In this document: positions 46,701-58,570 of the stretch, in pieces
Layout: each line of letters opens with the position of its first letter
Position numbering within the stretch: position 1 is the first letter of the stretch
Assembly (NCBI GenBank): GCA_033398695.1
Contig: CM065801.1
Location: 1,550,001 to 1,614,000 of the forward strand
Origin: Orobanche coerulescens
Lineage: Eukaryota > Streptophyta > Magnoliopsida > Lamiales > Orobanchaceae
DNA length: 64,000 nt
Reading direction: 5' to 3'
The notes under the pieces: model-generated
What the model saw: the letters and a program-made list of their open reading frames with translations, nothing else
The model's database searches: none
What the model was told of the DNA's origin: nothing
Program-made: the position numbers and the translations under genes

Positions 46701-49700
46701 CGTTCTATATTTAGCCACTAAAACACGGTTGTGTTTTTTATGATTTTCCAATTTGCAGGTTTTATTCCCTTATGGTGCTGTCTACAGCATTATTTGATAA
46801 GCCTGCCTTTAGGAATTTGATTTGCAATGGACTTGTCCTGGCTGAAGATGGAAGAAAGATGAGTAAAAGCCTTACAAACTATCCTTCACCGATGGGTGTC
46901 ATTAATGATTATGGAGCTGTAGGGAACTTCTCAAAGTTCATTTTTTTCTTTTTATTTTTTATTGTATTTGGGATCTGTAATTTTAGGATGCTGTGTTTTT
47001 CTTGCTTCTCTAATTGTGGGGGAATGACTTAAGTATATAGTTTGAGTTATATTGTGAAGTTGTTTTGATATATTCTGGTCTTTTGGATAGGATGCATTGC
47101 GATTATACCTTATAAACTCTCCGGTGGTGCATGCTGAGCCAATGCGTTTCAAGAAGGAAGGAGTTTACGGTGTTGTCAGTATCATCTAGTCGTTTTTTAT
47201 TTTGATTATTTTTCTTTTTAGTCTTTTAATTAATTTGATTTAATTAATTGCACAATATTCTATTATATTAAAAATGCATTTTAATTCTATGGCGCTGATC
47301 TGTTGCAGGTCAGGGATGTTTTCCTCCCTTGGTATAATGCATATAGGTTTCTTGTTCAAAATGCGCGGAGACTTGAAATTGAGGGGCTGACACCCTTTGT
47401 TCCCACTGATCATGCTACCATTCAGTCATCCAATATTCTTGATCAGTGGATCAACTCTGCCACACAGAGTCTTGTTCACTTTGTGCGGCAAGAAATGGAT
47501 GGTTACCACCTGTATACGGTCAGTGACGCTGGTGCAATGTGCTTTACGTACATAGTGACTATTTCCTCTTTGAAACAGCTACTTTATGAGCTTTGTAATA
47601 GTTTAATGGTAAAAATATTTAAGTTGGTGCTTTGCTATGACTATGTAATTCTTTTCAGCTATTTTAATCCAGTATTTATATTCTTCTAATTTTTGTAAAA
47701 TAAATGTGTATTATATTAGTAATTTTGTTTTATCTTACCTTTCCGACCAAGGGCTATACCTTTTGGAACTTAATAGGCCGGAAAAGGCGACTTAACCAAT
47801 TTGATTGTCAGTCTGGAGTCTTACATTCAAATTTGTTTGCTTCTAAATGCGCCACTAGGCATGACAAAGTTGTTGCTCGAGCATCTGAATTTTACCGTCA
47901 GGCATGATAATTTTGGTTTTGCTCTGGTGTAAAACGTATGGTGCATTATGCAGGGTTAATTTGGTAGACATGCAGAGATTGGCTTGTTTTGTTGCACATC
48001 CCTTAGTAGTTTCTAGGTGATTCCTTTGTGTTTAGGAGGATTTCTTATTCTCTTGTATTTCTCTGCCTTCTTTTCTTTATCATTTTTTTTACCGCCAATG
48101 TTGTTTAATTCTGACACCACCACCACTACTTGTTATCCAGGTTGTATTTACTTGTTGCATTTATTGTAAGTTTATAACAAAAAGTAGTATTGCAGGTGGT
48201 TCCTCATCTTCTAAAATTTCTGGATAACCTTACAAATATATATGTGCGGTTTAACCGCAAAAGACTTAAAGGTCGTACCGGAGAAGAAGACTGCCGGACA
48301 GCCCTCTCAACTCTTTATAATGTATGATTTTTAATATATACTATGGTTATAAATTTTCTTAGTGCCCATTTATACTACACTCTGACCTTTTGGGGGTCTC
48401 CTTATGGTCAGGTGCTTTTGTTGTCCTGCAAAGTTATGGCTCCTTTTACACCTTTCTTCACTGAGGTACTTTATCAGAATATGCGAAAAGCTTCTAAAGA
48501 ATCAGAGGAAAGTATACACTATTGCAGTTTTCCTGAGGAAGAAGGCAAGGTATACATCTCGATCATCTAGTATATTCTCAAGTCATGTTGACATGATTAC
48601 ATTTTGTGATCAAAAGAGAAAAAAGTGCATCTTAAAAGTTGCAGCTCCTTTTACACCTTGCATCTTGCACTTTCATCTCATTATTATTCTTGCTTTAGCT
48701 TTCAATATGACGTAGCTATCAAACACCTTATATACTACATTTCTCAATTTTGCTGATTCTGTCAGAGGGGAGAACGGATTGAACTGAGTGTTTCAAGAAT
48801 GATGACTATAATCGATCTCGCTCGAAACATTCGTGAGCGTCATAACAAACCTCTTAAGACTCCACTCAGGTATATTAGTATTCACTGGTGAATGCATTGA
48901 TGCATGCCTGTACTTGCTTCATCTTTGATTTTGGTTTTTATTTGAGAAATTTATTGATTTAATCAAATGTTTTTGCTACTGTAGGGAGATGGTGTTAGTT
49001 CATCCTGATGTGGACTTCCTTGATGACATTGATGGAAAGTTGAGGGAGGTACATGCATGATGTCACAACCTGCCACATTTTTACAGTTTCTACTGTTTTA
49101 GTTTTTGTTCATGTAGTTATTGTCAATTGACTAGTTTGCATTTGTTTTCATAAATATTATTTTCATTTGATGTCTTCTATCATGTTAATTTCTAGAGTGA
49201 TTGATGCTTGTCACTTTTCTTTTAATCGTTTCGTCTCATTTTCTATGGCATCTTTTCCTCATGTATATTTCTAATGCTTTTCCTCTCTTCTGTATTTTTT
49301 GTATTTTGTCTTGAGAAAAGGAATCTGTTTTATTTATTTATGTTTTCCAGCCCTTTGGCTCACACAAATTGTGCTTTGATACTAATGATTCTATTTGCAC
49401 TACAGTATGTCTTGGAGGAACTCAATGTACGATCACTTGTTACATGTAGTGATACTTTGAAGTATGCATCTTTGCGTGCTGAACCTGACTTTACGTAAGC
49501 ATCCGATGGCTCTGATTACCTGCTTTCTATTTCATAATAGTTGATATACCATTTTTTCTCCATATTTATTTTCAATTTGCAGCGTATTAGGAAAGAGACT
49601 AGGAAAATCTATGGGTATTGTCGCCAAAGAAATAAAAGCAATGTCTCAGGAAAGTATTTTGGCTTTTGAGAGTTCCAGAGAGGTCATAATTGCAAACCAC

Positions 49701-52700
49701 TGTTTGAAGCTGACTGATATTAAGGTGCGAATCTTTGTATGCAGAATAAGGAATCCGACGTTATGTTATTTGATGTCAGCAGGAATTTCAAATATACATG
49801 TACTTCCACTTAAATCTCACTTATCTTTAACAGAGTGAAGTCCTGATCTGATTCTAGCCCTTGTCCCGATCTGAATAATTTCTAATGTTTGTTCTATGTT
49901 GAACTAAATAAATCCTAATCCTAATCTAATCCTCGTCTGTCTACCCGTCTAACTTACATAAGGCGATGATTACTAGTATGTTTTTTCCATTGAATGCAAC
50001 ACATTGAAAATGATTTGAATCTTTTGAGTTTTATTGCCTGCGTGAAGGATGCCTTACGTTTGTCGTCAAATATATTTCCTTTTCTGCTACTCTAGTGGTT
50101 ATTTTCTTGAGAAGCTTCAGTGTCATTCGACTTATTTAGAAAATATAAGTAACATTCTTTCAAAATAGAGATTTCTACATTCTAATGTTTTTTTTCTTCC
50201 TTTTTAGAATAAATAAGTGGGTACAGAGTCTTGAACAAATAGTTCTAATTGGTGTTGATGATGGGATTCAGGAAGTCGACCTCAAATAAGCTCTTCTGTT
50301 TTTTGTTTTCTTTTTAGTTGTCTGCTCTGCCTAAACCATATACATCAACAATCAGAGATGTAGCTGAGCCCTAAATTTATATCCAGAACCTGGTTATGCT
50401 TTTCTAGAATCATAAAATGAGTCGATTGTTTGACCCTGCTAGTGGTGTGAGACTGATAGATCTGTATCTTTTCTTTTTTTTTTTTTTTAATTCAGGTTCT
50501 TCGTGATTTTAAGCGACCTGGTGGTACGACAGAGCAGGAGTTTGATGCTGCAGGAGATGGTTAGAACCTTTACTACCTGGTGTTTTGTAGCAATTACGAA
50601 TAGGCCTTTTCGGTTCCAGGGAGAAAAATACAGGAACCGGAACCGAACCGCATAGTTTTTTCGCGGTTTGGTTTTGCCAGTTTTTTTTGTCCGAACCGAC
50701 TCGGAACCGAACCGCACAGGAACCGAACCAGAACCGAACCGGAACCGATTTTGCATGGTTCGGACGAAATATATTATGTTATATTTTATTTTATTAAGAA
50801 TATATTATATTATATTATATTAATTATGTTTAATAAGAATATATTATATTATATTCAGAGGGTCGGTTTCCCGGTTCGGTGTGATTCGGACGGTTCCTTG
50901 CGGTTCAGATCGGTTCCTCTTTAAAACGGACAGGAACCGCGAACCGAACCGAACCGAAAAATTTGTTGCTAGGAATCGAACCGAACCGTCGGTTCCGATG
51001 CGGTTCGGATCGGTTCCGCGGTTCCCGGTTTCAAAAGTCCCAGCCCTAATTACGAAAAAGCGCTAATGTTATAATGGGTTGATTGCTTTCATGTTGTCAA
51101 GCATCAATTTATTTTGGTTTATCCTTGACCAAAACCTTTTTTTTTTTTTTTCAGGTGATGTTTTAGTAATGTTGGACTTGCGTCCAGATGAGTCCTTGTT
51201 TGAGGCTGGTGCTGCTCGTGAGGTAGATATTTTGCCTTGCAAGAAATATCCAGTTTAACTATGTTCTTCCATCTTTACAAGTGTGTGCATAGAATGGAAG
51301 GAGTATCTGATCCGTATACTTAGTTTTGTCTGCTTTTTCATGATAAAAAGTCTCATCCTCGCATTAGTTTCTGTAGTCATTGCAGTAATCATTGCAGTGG
51401 TGTCTTATTCTTTTCTTGATCATAGTTACTCTGAATCACTTATTGGTTTAACTTGGTGTTTCTACTCTTTAATGAAAAGTGCCATAGTGATTTAGCCACC
51501 AGAGTGAAGTATTAAGATTCAGAAACTATCGACTTGTCATTGTGAAGTCTGCAACATATTCTTACCATTAGTTTTTTGGCGGTTAATTTTGGACAGTTCA
51601 GAGGTTTCGATAATTAGAAGGAAAAGTTATGAGGACGCACCATACTTTGAATTTTGGAGTTTTAATTCATACGATTGGAATGTTTATCCCGAAGGAATAA
51701 AAGAAGGACGAACGAGGAAAAGCTTGACGAACTTGCTGCCCTGGCGAGTTTGTTATGCAGAAAACGGTCATGTACATGTAGGAGGTGGTTAACATGTCAG
51801 GGAAGGAAAGACGGTAGTTTTTTGGTTAGATGTAAGCTGTAAGCCTGTAAGCTTGGGCATAGGATTTCTCTCTGTGGAGCAACAACAGGCTCTGGGTACT
51901 TTGCTAGGTTTTTGAGGTGCAATCATTATGTACTTTTTTTTTTTTCCTTTGAGCAGATAAACAGTAATGTCTTTGATTTTCTTCTTTCTAGGATTAGGAA
52001 AGAATAGAACTTACATTAGAGAAGGGATGGAAAGAATAATGAAGGATTTACTATATGCTGCTTAACTTTTTCTTTGCACATTTCTTAGAAGGTTTTATAT
52101 ACTTATCTACGCAAATTTTTCATCCAAATCATATTTGTCAAGTATTAAATTATGGGCATGTAATTGCCTGTCCACAGATTGTTAACAGAATTCAGAAATT
52201 ACGGAAGAAAGCTGGTCTTGAACCAAGTGATATGGTGGAGGTTTACTTTGAACCATTGGATGAAGACAAGTCGGTCCCTGAAAGAGTTTTGCGTTCCCAG
52301 GTATATAATTTTCTCTCCGGAAGATAGGCTTTTTTTTTTTTTGGGAAAAGGGAGAGGGGGAAGAAAGTGCAGTAGTTTTGCGCTCACAAGCCACGTCCTG
52401 CAGTGCAGCTATGTCAACTGAATTGACTCTTGGTGTATATCCAAGAGTTAATAATTGACTTTGCCTTACCATATGGGTTTTGCGAGATATTGTGTTCGTT
52501 TTTTCTTAGCGTAATAAACAGTTCATTGAACAGAAAAGGATGTATTTGCACGATACCTGTTTGCCTAAAAAACAAACCTGTAAGAACTATCTTGTAGAGA
52601 TGAAATCAGTATTGATCAAGGGCAGCATGACTGCAGATATCTTGTAGAAATGTATGAGTCATCTCACAGCATCTTTTTTTAAGAAAAAAGATCATATAAA

Positions 52701-53227
52701 GAAAAATGCTGCCTACTAGTCAAATGTATAGACCAAATTTGAGCAGGCGGCAATAGATTGAAATGTTAAATATTTTCTAACCGAGATAAAATGACGATCT
52801 TTGGTAAAAGAAACTACTTTTATCGAAAGTAGTGAATACTTAAGATAAGAGTTATTTGAACCATCTTTGTCGAGGACAGCTTATTGGCCAGTATCTAATG
52901 CACACAATTTCCAGTGCCAGTTTCTTAATGCAGTTTATTTTTATCTTGTATATTTGCAGGAATCTTACATCAGGGATGTTATTGGTTCTCAGTTGCTTCC
53001 ACATTCTCTGATGCCTGCCAATGCAGTAAGTTGTTTATATTTTTTCTCCTTGATTTGAATATCCCTTACAATGTGTCGTGAGCTAAAGCCACCCGACCTT
53101 AAAATTCTTTGTACGATTGCAGGTTGTCCTTTGCCAAGAGAGGTTTCATGGGATTTCCAACATGTCATTTGGTATAACTTTGGCAAGAGCTGCACTGATG
53201 TTTAACTCAAACGTCATAGTTTCATAA
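38679..53227 (+). CDS. Isoleucyl-tRNA synthetase, cytosolic type
   Basis: Class I synthetase that charges tRNA-Ile and edits misactivated valine. Exons: 38679-39212, 39401-39463, 39622-39765, 40027-40247, 40407-40569, 41351-41461, 42825-42922, 43130-43208, 45116-45274, 45881-45961, 46231-46364, 46759-46918, 47091-47174, 47309-47518, 48196-48321, 48412-48549, 48766-48869, 48985-49048, 49406-49494, 49583-49724, 50496-50559, 51155-51222, 52178-52300, 52960-53025, 53123-53227. All phases join: about 1,109 codons. The HIGH motif is HHGH (56-59, in [15 protein letters not shown]). Editing-domain motifs are [11 protein letters not shown] and [15 protein letters not shown]. The KMSKS loop is exact (about 629-633). 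The anticodon-binding domain ([19 protein letters not shown]) follows. The eukaryotic-type N-terminus without a transit peptide argues for the cytosol. The C-terminus ends FNSNVIVS, shorter than the roughly 1,190 residues I recall for plant homologues. Confidence 0.92.
43333..45007 (-). mobile_element. Solo Athila-like LTR in IleRS intron 8, antisense
   Basis: About 1.68 kb whose minus strand begins TGATAAGTAAAAAATAG. It shares short landmarks with the Athila LTRs (GTCGAATACACGAGGAGCGG; AGCCGGACATGG). CTGTC occurs at 43328-43332 and 45008-45012, fitting a 5-bp target duplication. With that duplication the far end would not close in CA, so the left border is uncertain by a few bases. No interior or second LTR exists, so this is a solo LTR. 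A minus-strand TATATAAGG lies near 44656. A very long T-run (43949-44110) and an Au-SINE tail lie inside. Confidence 0.7.
44116..44195 (+). mobile_element. Au-SINE 3' tail inside solo LTR
   Basis: The same 3' end as at 37786-37865 (TTAGCCGACCCCAAATCATT ... GGCTTAGATG), with a TGTTGTTGTTGT tail. It is preceded by a long T-rich tract. The head is missing or unrecognisable. Confidence 0.7.
50601..51048. mobile_element. hAT MITE in IleRS intron 21
   Basis: Ends TAGGCCTTTTCGGTTCC and GGGACTTTTGAAACCGG (read inward) close in TAGG/CCTA. The 8-bp duplication ATTACGAA is perfect (50593-50600 and 51049-51056). The 448-bp body is packed with GGTTCGG/CCGAACC motifs on both strands around a (TATAT) core. 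Like 34620-35220 it is a non-coding hAT derivative, with a related TAGGGCTG end. Confidence 0.8.
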
Positions 53228-53746
53228 TTCACAGGTTTGTTTTTGTATTGATTGAACGGATTTGTACCTCCTACTGTGTAGAGATAGTTCAAACTTGTAA
53301 TTTGAGTATCATAATGGAAAGGTTGGTTAAGCTCTTTTTATCCTCTTTAGTGTAAAAAGGCAAGCATTCATTTTGTTTCCCACTCTTGCAGAAAACTGTC
53401 GACTCAATTGGACAGCATCGTGTTGTATAAGTGGTTCTTGATGAACCTGTGTTTCTAACCAGACCAAGAAATTAGAAAGTGAACTTTGAATTTAGACAGT
53501 GTAAAAGAAGTTTAGCTAATATTTATTATTATTATTATTATTATTATTGTATATATCCCTTGGGAAGGCATTCTAGGTTTAGAATATGAAATATACCTGA
53601 CTTATTTCCTTTTATTTTTTGTTTTTTAATTTGGTTTAGTGCGTTCTTTTATTTATGCTATGCTTCAGAGCAGATGCTTCATATATGCAACACTGGACTT
53701 GATCGAGAATATTATAGTGTCATAGATCCTTCCACAAAAAATCTAA
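53228..53746. other. Probable IleRS 3' UTR and flank
   Basis: AT-rich sequence after the stop codon with a (TTA)n tract near 53522-53550. No further exon with splice signals and IleRS-like translation was found here, though a C-terminal extension is expected for the family. Confidence 0.45.
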
Positions 53747-53833
53747 TAGTTAAAACTCGATAAATGAATGTTCGATAAATGAATAACCTCGTCAAATGAA
53801 TAATTTTCTCCGGTCCAAACTATTATTAACATG
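53747..53833. mobile_element. Half of a CTCGATAAATGAAT-family MITE
   Basis: Matches the reverse complement of the right half of the 342-512 element for about 85 bp, then stops abruptly at AACATG where hAT-derived sequence begins. The other half is not present on the far side of the hAT remnant. Confidence 0.65.
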
Positions 53834-54176
53834 CCCGTTCGAAAATTAGCGGACTGGACTGCACCGTTCGAAAATGCTTGGTCCGGAAAAAGCAAATCTC
53901 ACTCACCTTAAAATTAGAAATTCGCGGACTGGACTGCACCGTTCGAAAATGCCTGGTCTGGTGGGATAAAGGGCTTTGGCCCTATTTATTTGCATTGGGC
54001 TATTCCTCAGTCCATAAATCACTTCTCAGCCTTCATTTCTCAACCCTTAATCCCTTATCATTATCAAAACCCTACGTTTCATCTCACTCATTCATTTCAT
54101 CTCTTGTCCGCTGTTTCTCTCTCAAAAAGCAAAACCTATTCATTTTTTGATTCAACCCCCCTCCTTTATTGATTCT

Positions 54177-56530
54177 ATGTCGGATTCAAACCCCACTCCC
54201 TCATCGATTCAGAGTCCGGTTCCGATCGAAGGTATGCTATGTTGTAAACTGCATGCTTTGAGTTTTGATTTTGTTGTAATTTTATATTTGATGTTTTGTA
54301 TTAATTATAATTTTATATTTGATGTTTTGTATTAATTGTAATTTGTAAACCATACTATTTACTAAAAGATGTATTCATTTGTTGATTCCTCAAACATTGT
54401 CCCTCTGAATAATGATGAAGAAATGGGGGAGCACACTGAGTCTGACTCTAGAAGTGATGAGGGGGTGATGTAGTTGAAGAATTGGATTCTAGTTTGCTTG
54501 CTTCGGAGTCTCCTGGTGGTCCTAAGGGGGGTGATGCGGTTGAAGAGGTGATAAGAAAGGAAAGTGACTAGACTGGGACCATTTTAAAGAAGTGACCCTG
54601 CCAATTGGGAGAAAGACGAACAAATGCATACATTGCAGCAAACATCTCTCAGTGCAAAAAAGAGGCACAACTTCTCATCTAGTGAGGCACTTGAGAGAAA
54701 CCTGTAAACACAGTTCTAAATTGTTTCCTTAAAAGGCTAATGATTCGCTACTACCAGTAAGTCTACTGTCCAAACTCAGTAGTTCTTTCTGAGGGTAAAA
54801 GTTCAGTGCTTACATTTATTTTTAGCTTTGAGAAAGTGGAAAGGTTAGCTGCCTACATGATTCTTGCTCATGAGTATCCTTTTAGCATTGTTGAACATAA
54901 GGTGTTTAATGAGTTTCTTAGGGCATACACTCCTTATTACAAAAAAGATAAGCTGAGTAGAAAGGAATGTTCTGCTGTCTTTGAATTGGAGAAAGAGAGT
55001 TATAAGTATGTTGAGTAATGTTGATCGGATTGTTGGTGGTCTAGTGTTCAAAGGCTTGGTTATATGGTAATTACTTGTCATTATGTAGATAGAAATTGGG
55101 CTTTGCAGAAAAGAGTTCTCTCTTTTGTGAATGTGCCTCCACCTCACAATGGTCCTCCATTAGCAAAAGAAGTCCATAGAGTTAGCAATGTGTTTGGGAT
55201 TAGTGATAAGATTGCTTCTGTGACTGTTGATAATGCTACTGCGAATGATTCTTGTATTGCTATTCTGAAAAGGATTCCAATTTGCATTCAAATCTTGTCC
55301 CACGTGGTAAGTTATTCCATGTTAGGTGTTGTGCTCATACAATAAACATGTTGGTGAATGATGGTTTGAAGGAAATTGATACAATTATTGATGTTATTAG
55401 AGAGGGGGTGAAATACTTGTTTGGTTTTGAAAACAGACTAGGATCCTTTAATGAGTGTTTCACAAAATATGGAATACTTATAAGGAGTGTTTCACAAAAT
55501 ATGGTGTGGATGATGATGCTTTTCAGAAGTTCCGCCCTTCTGATGCCAAATGGGTAGAAATTGAAGAAGTTTGTGAGTTCTTTGAGGTCTTTCTTGGTGT
55601 GACAAATTTGACTAGTGGTACAAACTATCCCACTATCAATTTGTTTTTGTTAGAGTGGTCAAGAATCAAATAATTGATAAATGGCCAACTTGATTAGTGT
55701 AATAATAAGCATATGCAAAACATGGCAGTTAGAATGTCCCTTAAGTATGATAAATATTGGGATGAGTGTGATCTGTTACTGTCTTTTGGGACAATTCTTG
55801 ATCCTAGATATAAGATTGGGATGATTAAGTATGCCTACAGATCATTCTATCCATGTGATTATGAAGGGAAGGTGGAAAAGGTGGAGAAATGCTTCTCTGA
55901 CTTGTTTGATCAATATGTATCCATATATGAGTTGTATTTTGAGGAAGTAAGATATCCATTGACAATAGCCTTAGTTTGGTGGAAAGGAAATAAGGGGAAA
56001 TATAAAGTGTTATCTAAGATGACAATGGATATATTGTCTATCCCTATTACATCAGTTGCTTCTGAGTCCATATTTAGCGCTGGTACAAGGGTAATTGATA
56101 AAAATAGGGCTTCAACGAGGAGAGATATCATTAAAACACTTAGGCCCTCTTCTTTTGGACTTATTTTTCAGTTTTTCATTTCAGTTCAGTTCAGTTCAGG
56201 TCCATTCAGTTCAGTTCAGCTCAGTTCTTCTTCTTATTATTATTATTAATCTTAATTATTATTATTGTTATTATTACTAATAATATTACTATTATCGTTG
56301 TTGTTGTTAATTACTATTATTATTATTATTTACCATTATTATTATTATTATTATTATTTACCCCTAATATATATTTCACTTCGATTCGATTCGATTCACT
56401 TCGATTCGATTGATTCGAATCCATTCGATTCGATTGCTCGCATTCATTCAAATTCAAAAGAACAGAGCCTTATATGTGGTGGTGATTGGATTAAAGAGGC
56501 TTATAGAATTAGAAGTGGGAAGAATGAGGT
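54177..56530 (+). pseudogene. BED-finger hAT transposase (RICESLEEPER type), broken
   Basis: Fragments in several frames read in order along a hAT transposase. The N-terminus MSDSNPTPSSIQSPVPIEG starts near 54177. A complete BED zinc finger begins at 54574 (WDHFKEVTLP, CIHC, TTSHLVRHLRETC). Core pieces are RLAAYMILAHEYPFSIVEH, DRNWALQKRVLSF, FHVRCCAHTINMLVNDGL and LSFGTILDPRYKIGMIKYAY. The C-terminal dimerisation region is LTIALVWWK, PITSVASESIFSAGTRVID, RRDIIKTL and CGGDWIKEAYR. Multiple frameshifts and stops separate them, so no functional protein is expected. Confidence 0.85.
56143..56469. mobile_element. Harbinger MITE inside hAT transposase
   Basis: The inverted ends GGCCCTCTTCTTTTG and CAAAAGAACAGAGCC are flanked by TTA (56140-56142 and 56470-56472). 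Removing the 327-bp element and one TTA restores an uninterrupted reading from RRDIIKTL into ICGGDWIKEAYR. This confirms the borders. The interior is simple repeats: (TTCAG)n-like, (TTA)n and (TTCGA)n. Confidence 0.88.
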
Positions 56531-57196
56531 AATTTTCAATCTGTTTCAATCTGTTTTTTAAATTGTTTGTCTAACTTATACTTTCAATCTATTTTGAAAC
56601 TGTTTGTTAGGGAAATGATGATCTGGTTGAGCTGGAGTATGAAAAAAAATATGAGATGAGGAATAAAAGTGCCCCTGGAGGCAATGGAAATTCTGCTGCC
56701 CCTAACCCTGCTAGTACAGAACATGAAGCTTAACCATCAAGAAATGTTGTTGCCTGCAAGAAACCACACAAGAACTCAAGGAGTAGGCTCGTAGAACTTG
56801 AAGAATGAAGATATTGCATTTTCTTACTTTTGTGTTTTCATTACTTTGAATTATGAACTTTAAACATTTTGGATTGCAGAATGTAATAGTATGTGAGGGA
56901 TTTTTATGGTTTATGAACTGGTGGCCTGTAATAGTATTTAGGCATTTCAGAATTGATACTTCATTTTGAATTTCATAGGCAAATGCAAAATATTATGTCG
57001 AATCGAACTATTGTCGAACCGTTTGCAAATTCGGACCGAATCGAGCCGAATAATACTCTAAAAATAGCATGTGAACTCGAACCTTGAAAATTAAGGTTTG
57101 CAGATTTCGGACTGGATCGAACCTTAGGTTCGAATGTGTGCCAACCGAACCCAAACGTATCATAGTCCCGTATAGTTCGGTCCATTTGCAGACCTA

Positions 57197-58570
57197 ATCA
57201 TATTTGACGGGCAAGACCATTCAACCTAGTAAATAATCAAAAACCGAAAAGGAATATTCAACAACTCTCGAATATTCTCAAATACAATTCACATTCGTAG
57301 AAGGATTAAGACACGACAGGATAAAATACAGAACTCGATAATCAAATAAATATACACAAGACTCCCAAGTGATTAGTATCGCTGCAGCTCGTCATCTTCG
57401 TACCAATCCTGTGGTTGCTCCGGGAACTGCACATACAGAATATCTGAGATGTATCCTCCATCAAAGAGGAAACATAAGGATCTATCCTCCAAGCAGAATT
57501 TGCTAGTGCAAGTACAAAGAGTATATGAAATATATTTTATAAATTGTCAACACACAAACCAAACATCAACAAAGAAATAGTTTTAAAGAGAACCCAAAAG
57601 ATATTGGCGTTTATTAAATAACTTGAAAACCCTTGATATCTCAAAATAAGGTAAACAAGTTTGAACTGCATATACAATATCACAAAAAGTTTTACAAATT
57701 AAAAACAATAGGATCATAGTCCATAATTTTAGAGTTGTTTTGAAAACCATTTAGAGCCTCGGCCCAAAATACATTTTCTCGTTAAAAAACATTATTGCAA
57801 TTATCATAAGAACCATGTTCACGATCCGTAATCTCCTGTCACGTGTCACGTTAGGTTTCACTGAACCTACATGGTTTGAACTATAATAATATCACAATAA
57901 TCACAAATACAATGTTCATGGCCCATGATCTCCTATCATGAGTCACCGTAGGTTTCATCAAACCCAACATAAATATTGTGTTCCGATCCCATGATCGTTC
58001 TCGCCATGATTCCTCGTTGGCCTCGTCATGTTGGAAATAAAACACAACGAAAGCGATAATATAAATTTTTAGGTCGATGCAGAGTAATCATGATCAATTT
58101 AGGATGTTGATTAATTAATTAGTTTATATCTGGATTAAACAAACAATTTAAACTAATTCATACACGTAGTCATATTAGATGTAAATCAAACAATTTAAAC
58201 ATAATTCATCTACATAGTCATATTGACTAATTAATTAGATTACACGGATCTAAGGTATCAAGTAATTTAATTACCCTAGAAGCGTATTGGTCGGGATTGT
58301 AACACCCCAATACAATCAGGATTATCAAGCTAACACGCTCAATTCACAACGACTCAGGCTATGCCACCGGCTGAAACATCACAATCCAAAAATACCAATA
58401 TTCAACAAATTACGACCAATTACCCACGCAAGGGTCTTAAACAACACACAAGAATTAAGGCGTACTTGAGCACTTATCATTCAAAAAACAATGTCCATAA
58501 AGTAAATAAAACGGCAAGACACGAGCATTAACATCATGGTTGCCCGTATTTCTATATTGCAGAAGGTTCT
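57197..58570. other. Unrecognised repeat-like DNA
   Basis: No gene seen. Three imperfect about 100-bp tandem units share GTTCACGATCC / GTTCATGGCCC and GTAGGTTTCAT/TTAGGTTTCAC (about 57815-58015). A TGTTGGAAATAAAACAC sequence near 58029 and TGTAACACCCC near 58298 look like LTR starts, but no partners were found. Confidence 0.4.

Larger units (their letters stand above)
53834..57196 (+). mobile_element. Decayed hAT transposon
   Basis: The right end closes in CCATTTGCAGACCTA (hAT-like TAGGTCTGCAAATGG inverted) at 57196. CGGAC/TCGAACC motifs lie near both ends: GCGGACTGGACTGCACC is repeated at 53852 and 53930 on the left, and TTCGGAC and TCGAACC occur at 57010-57130 on the right. A matching left terminus and target duplication were not found. 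It carries a broken transposase and a Harbinger MITE. Confidence 0.6.

Noticed and set aside
58029..58310. LTR-like starts TGTTGGAAATAAAAC and TGTAACACCCC
   Set aside because: No repeat partners, primer sites or purine tracts could be located in the window.
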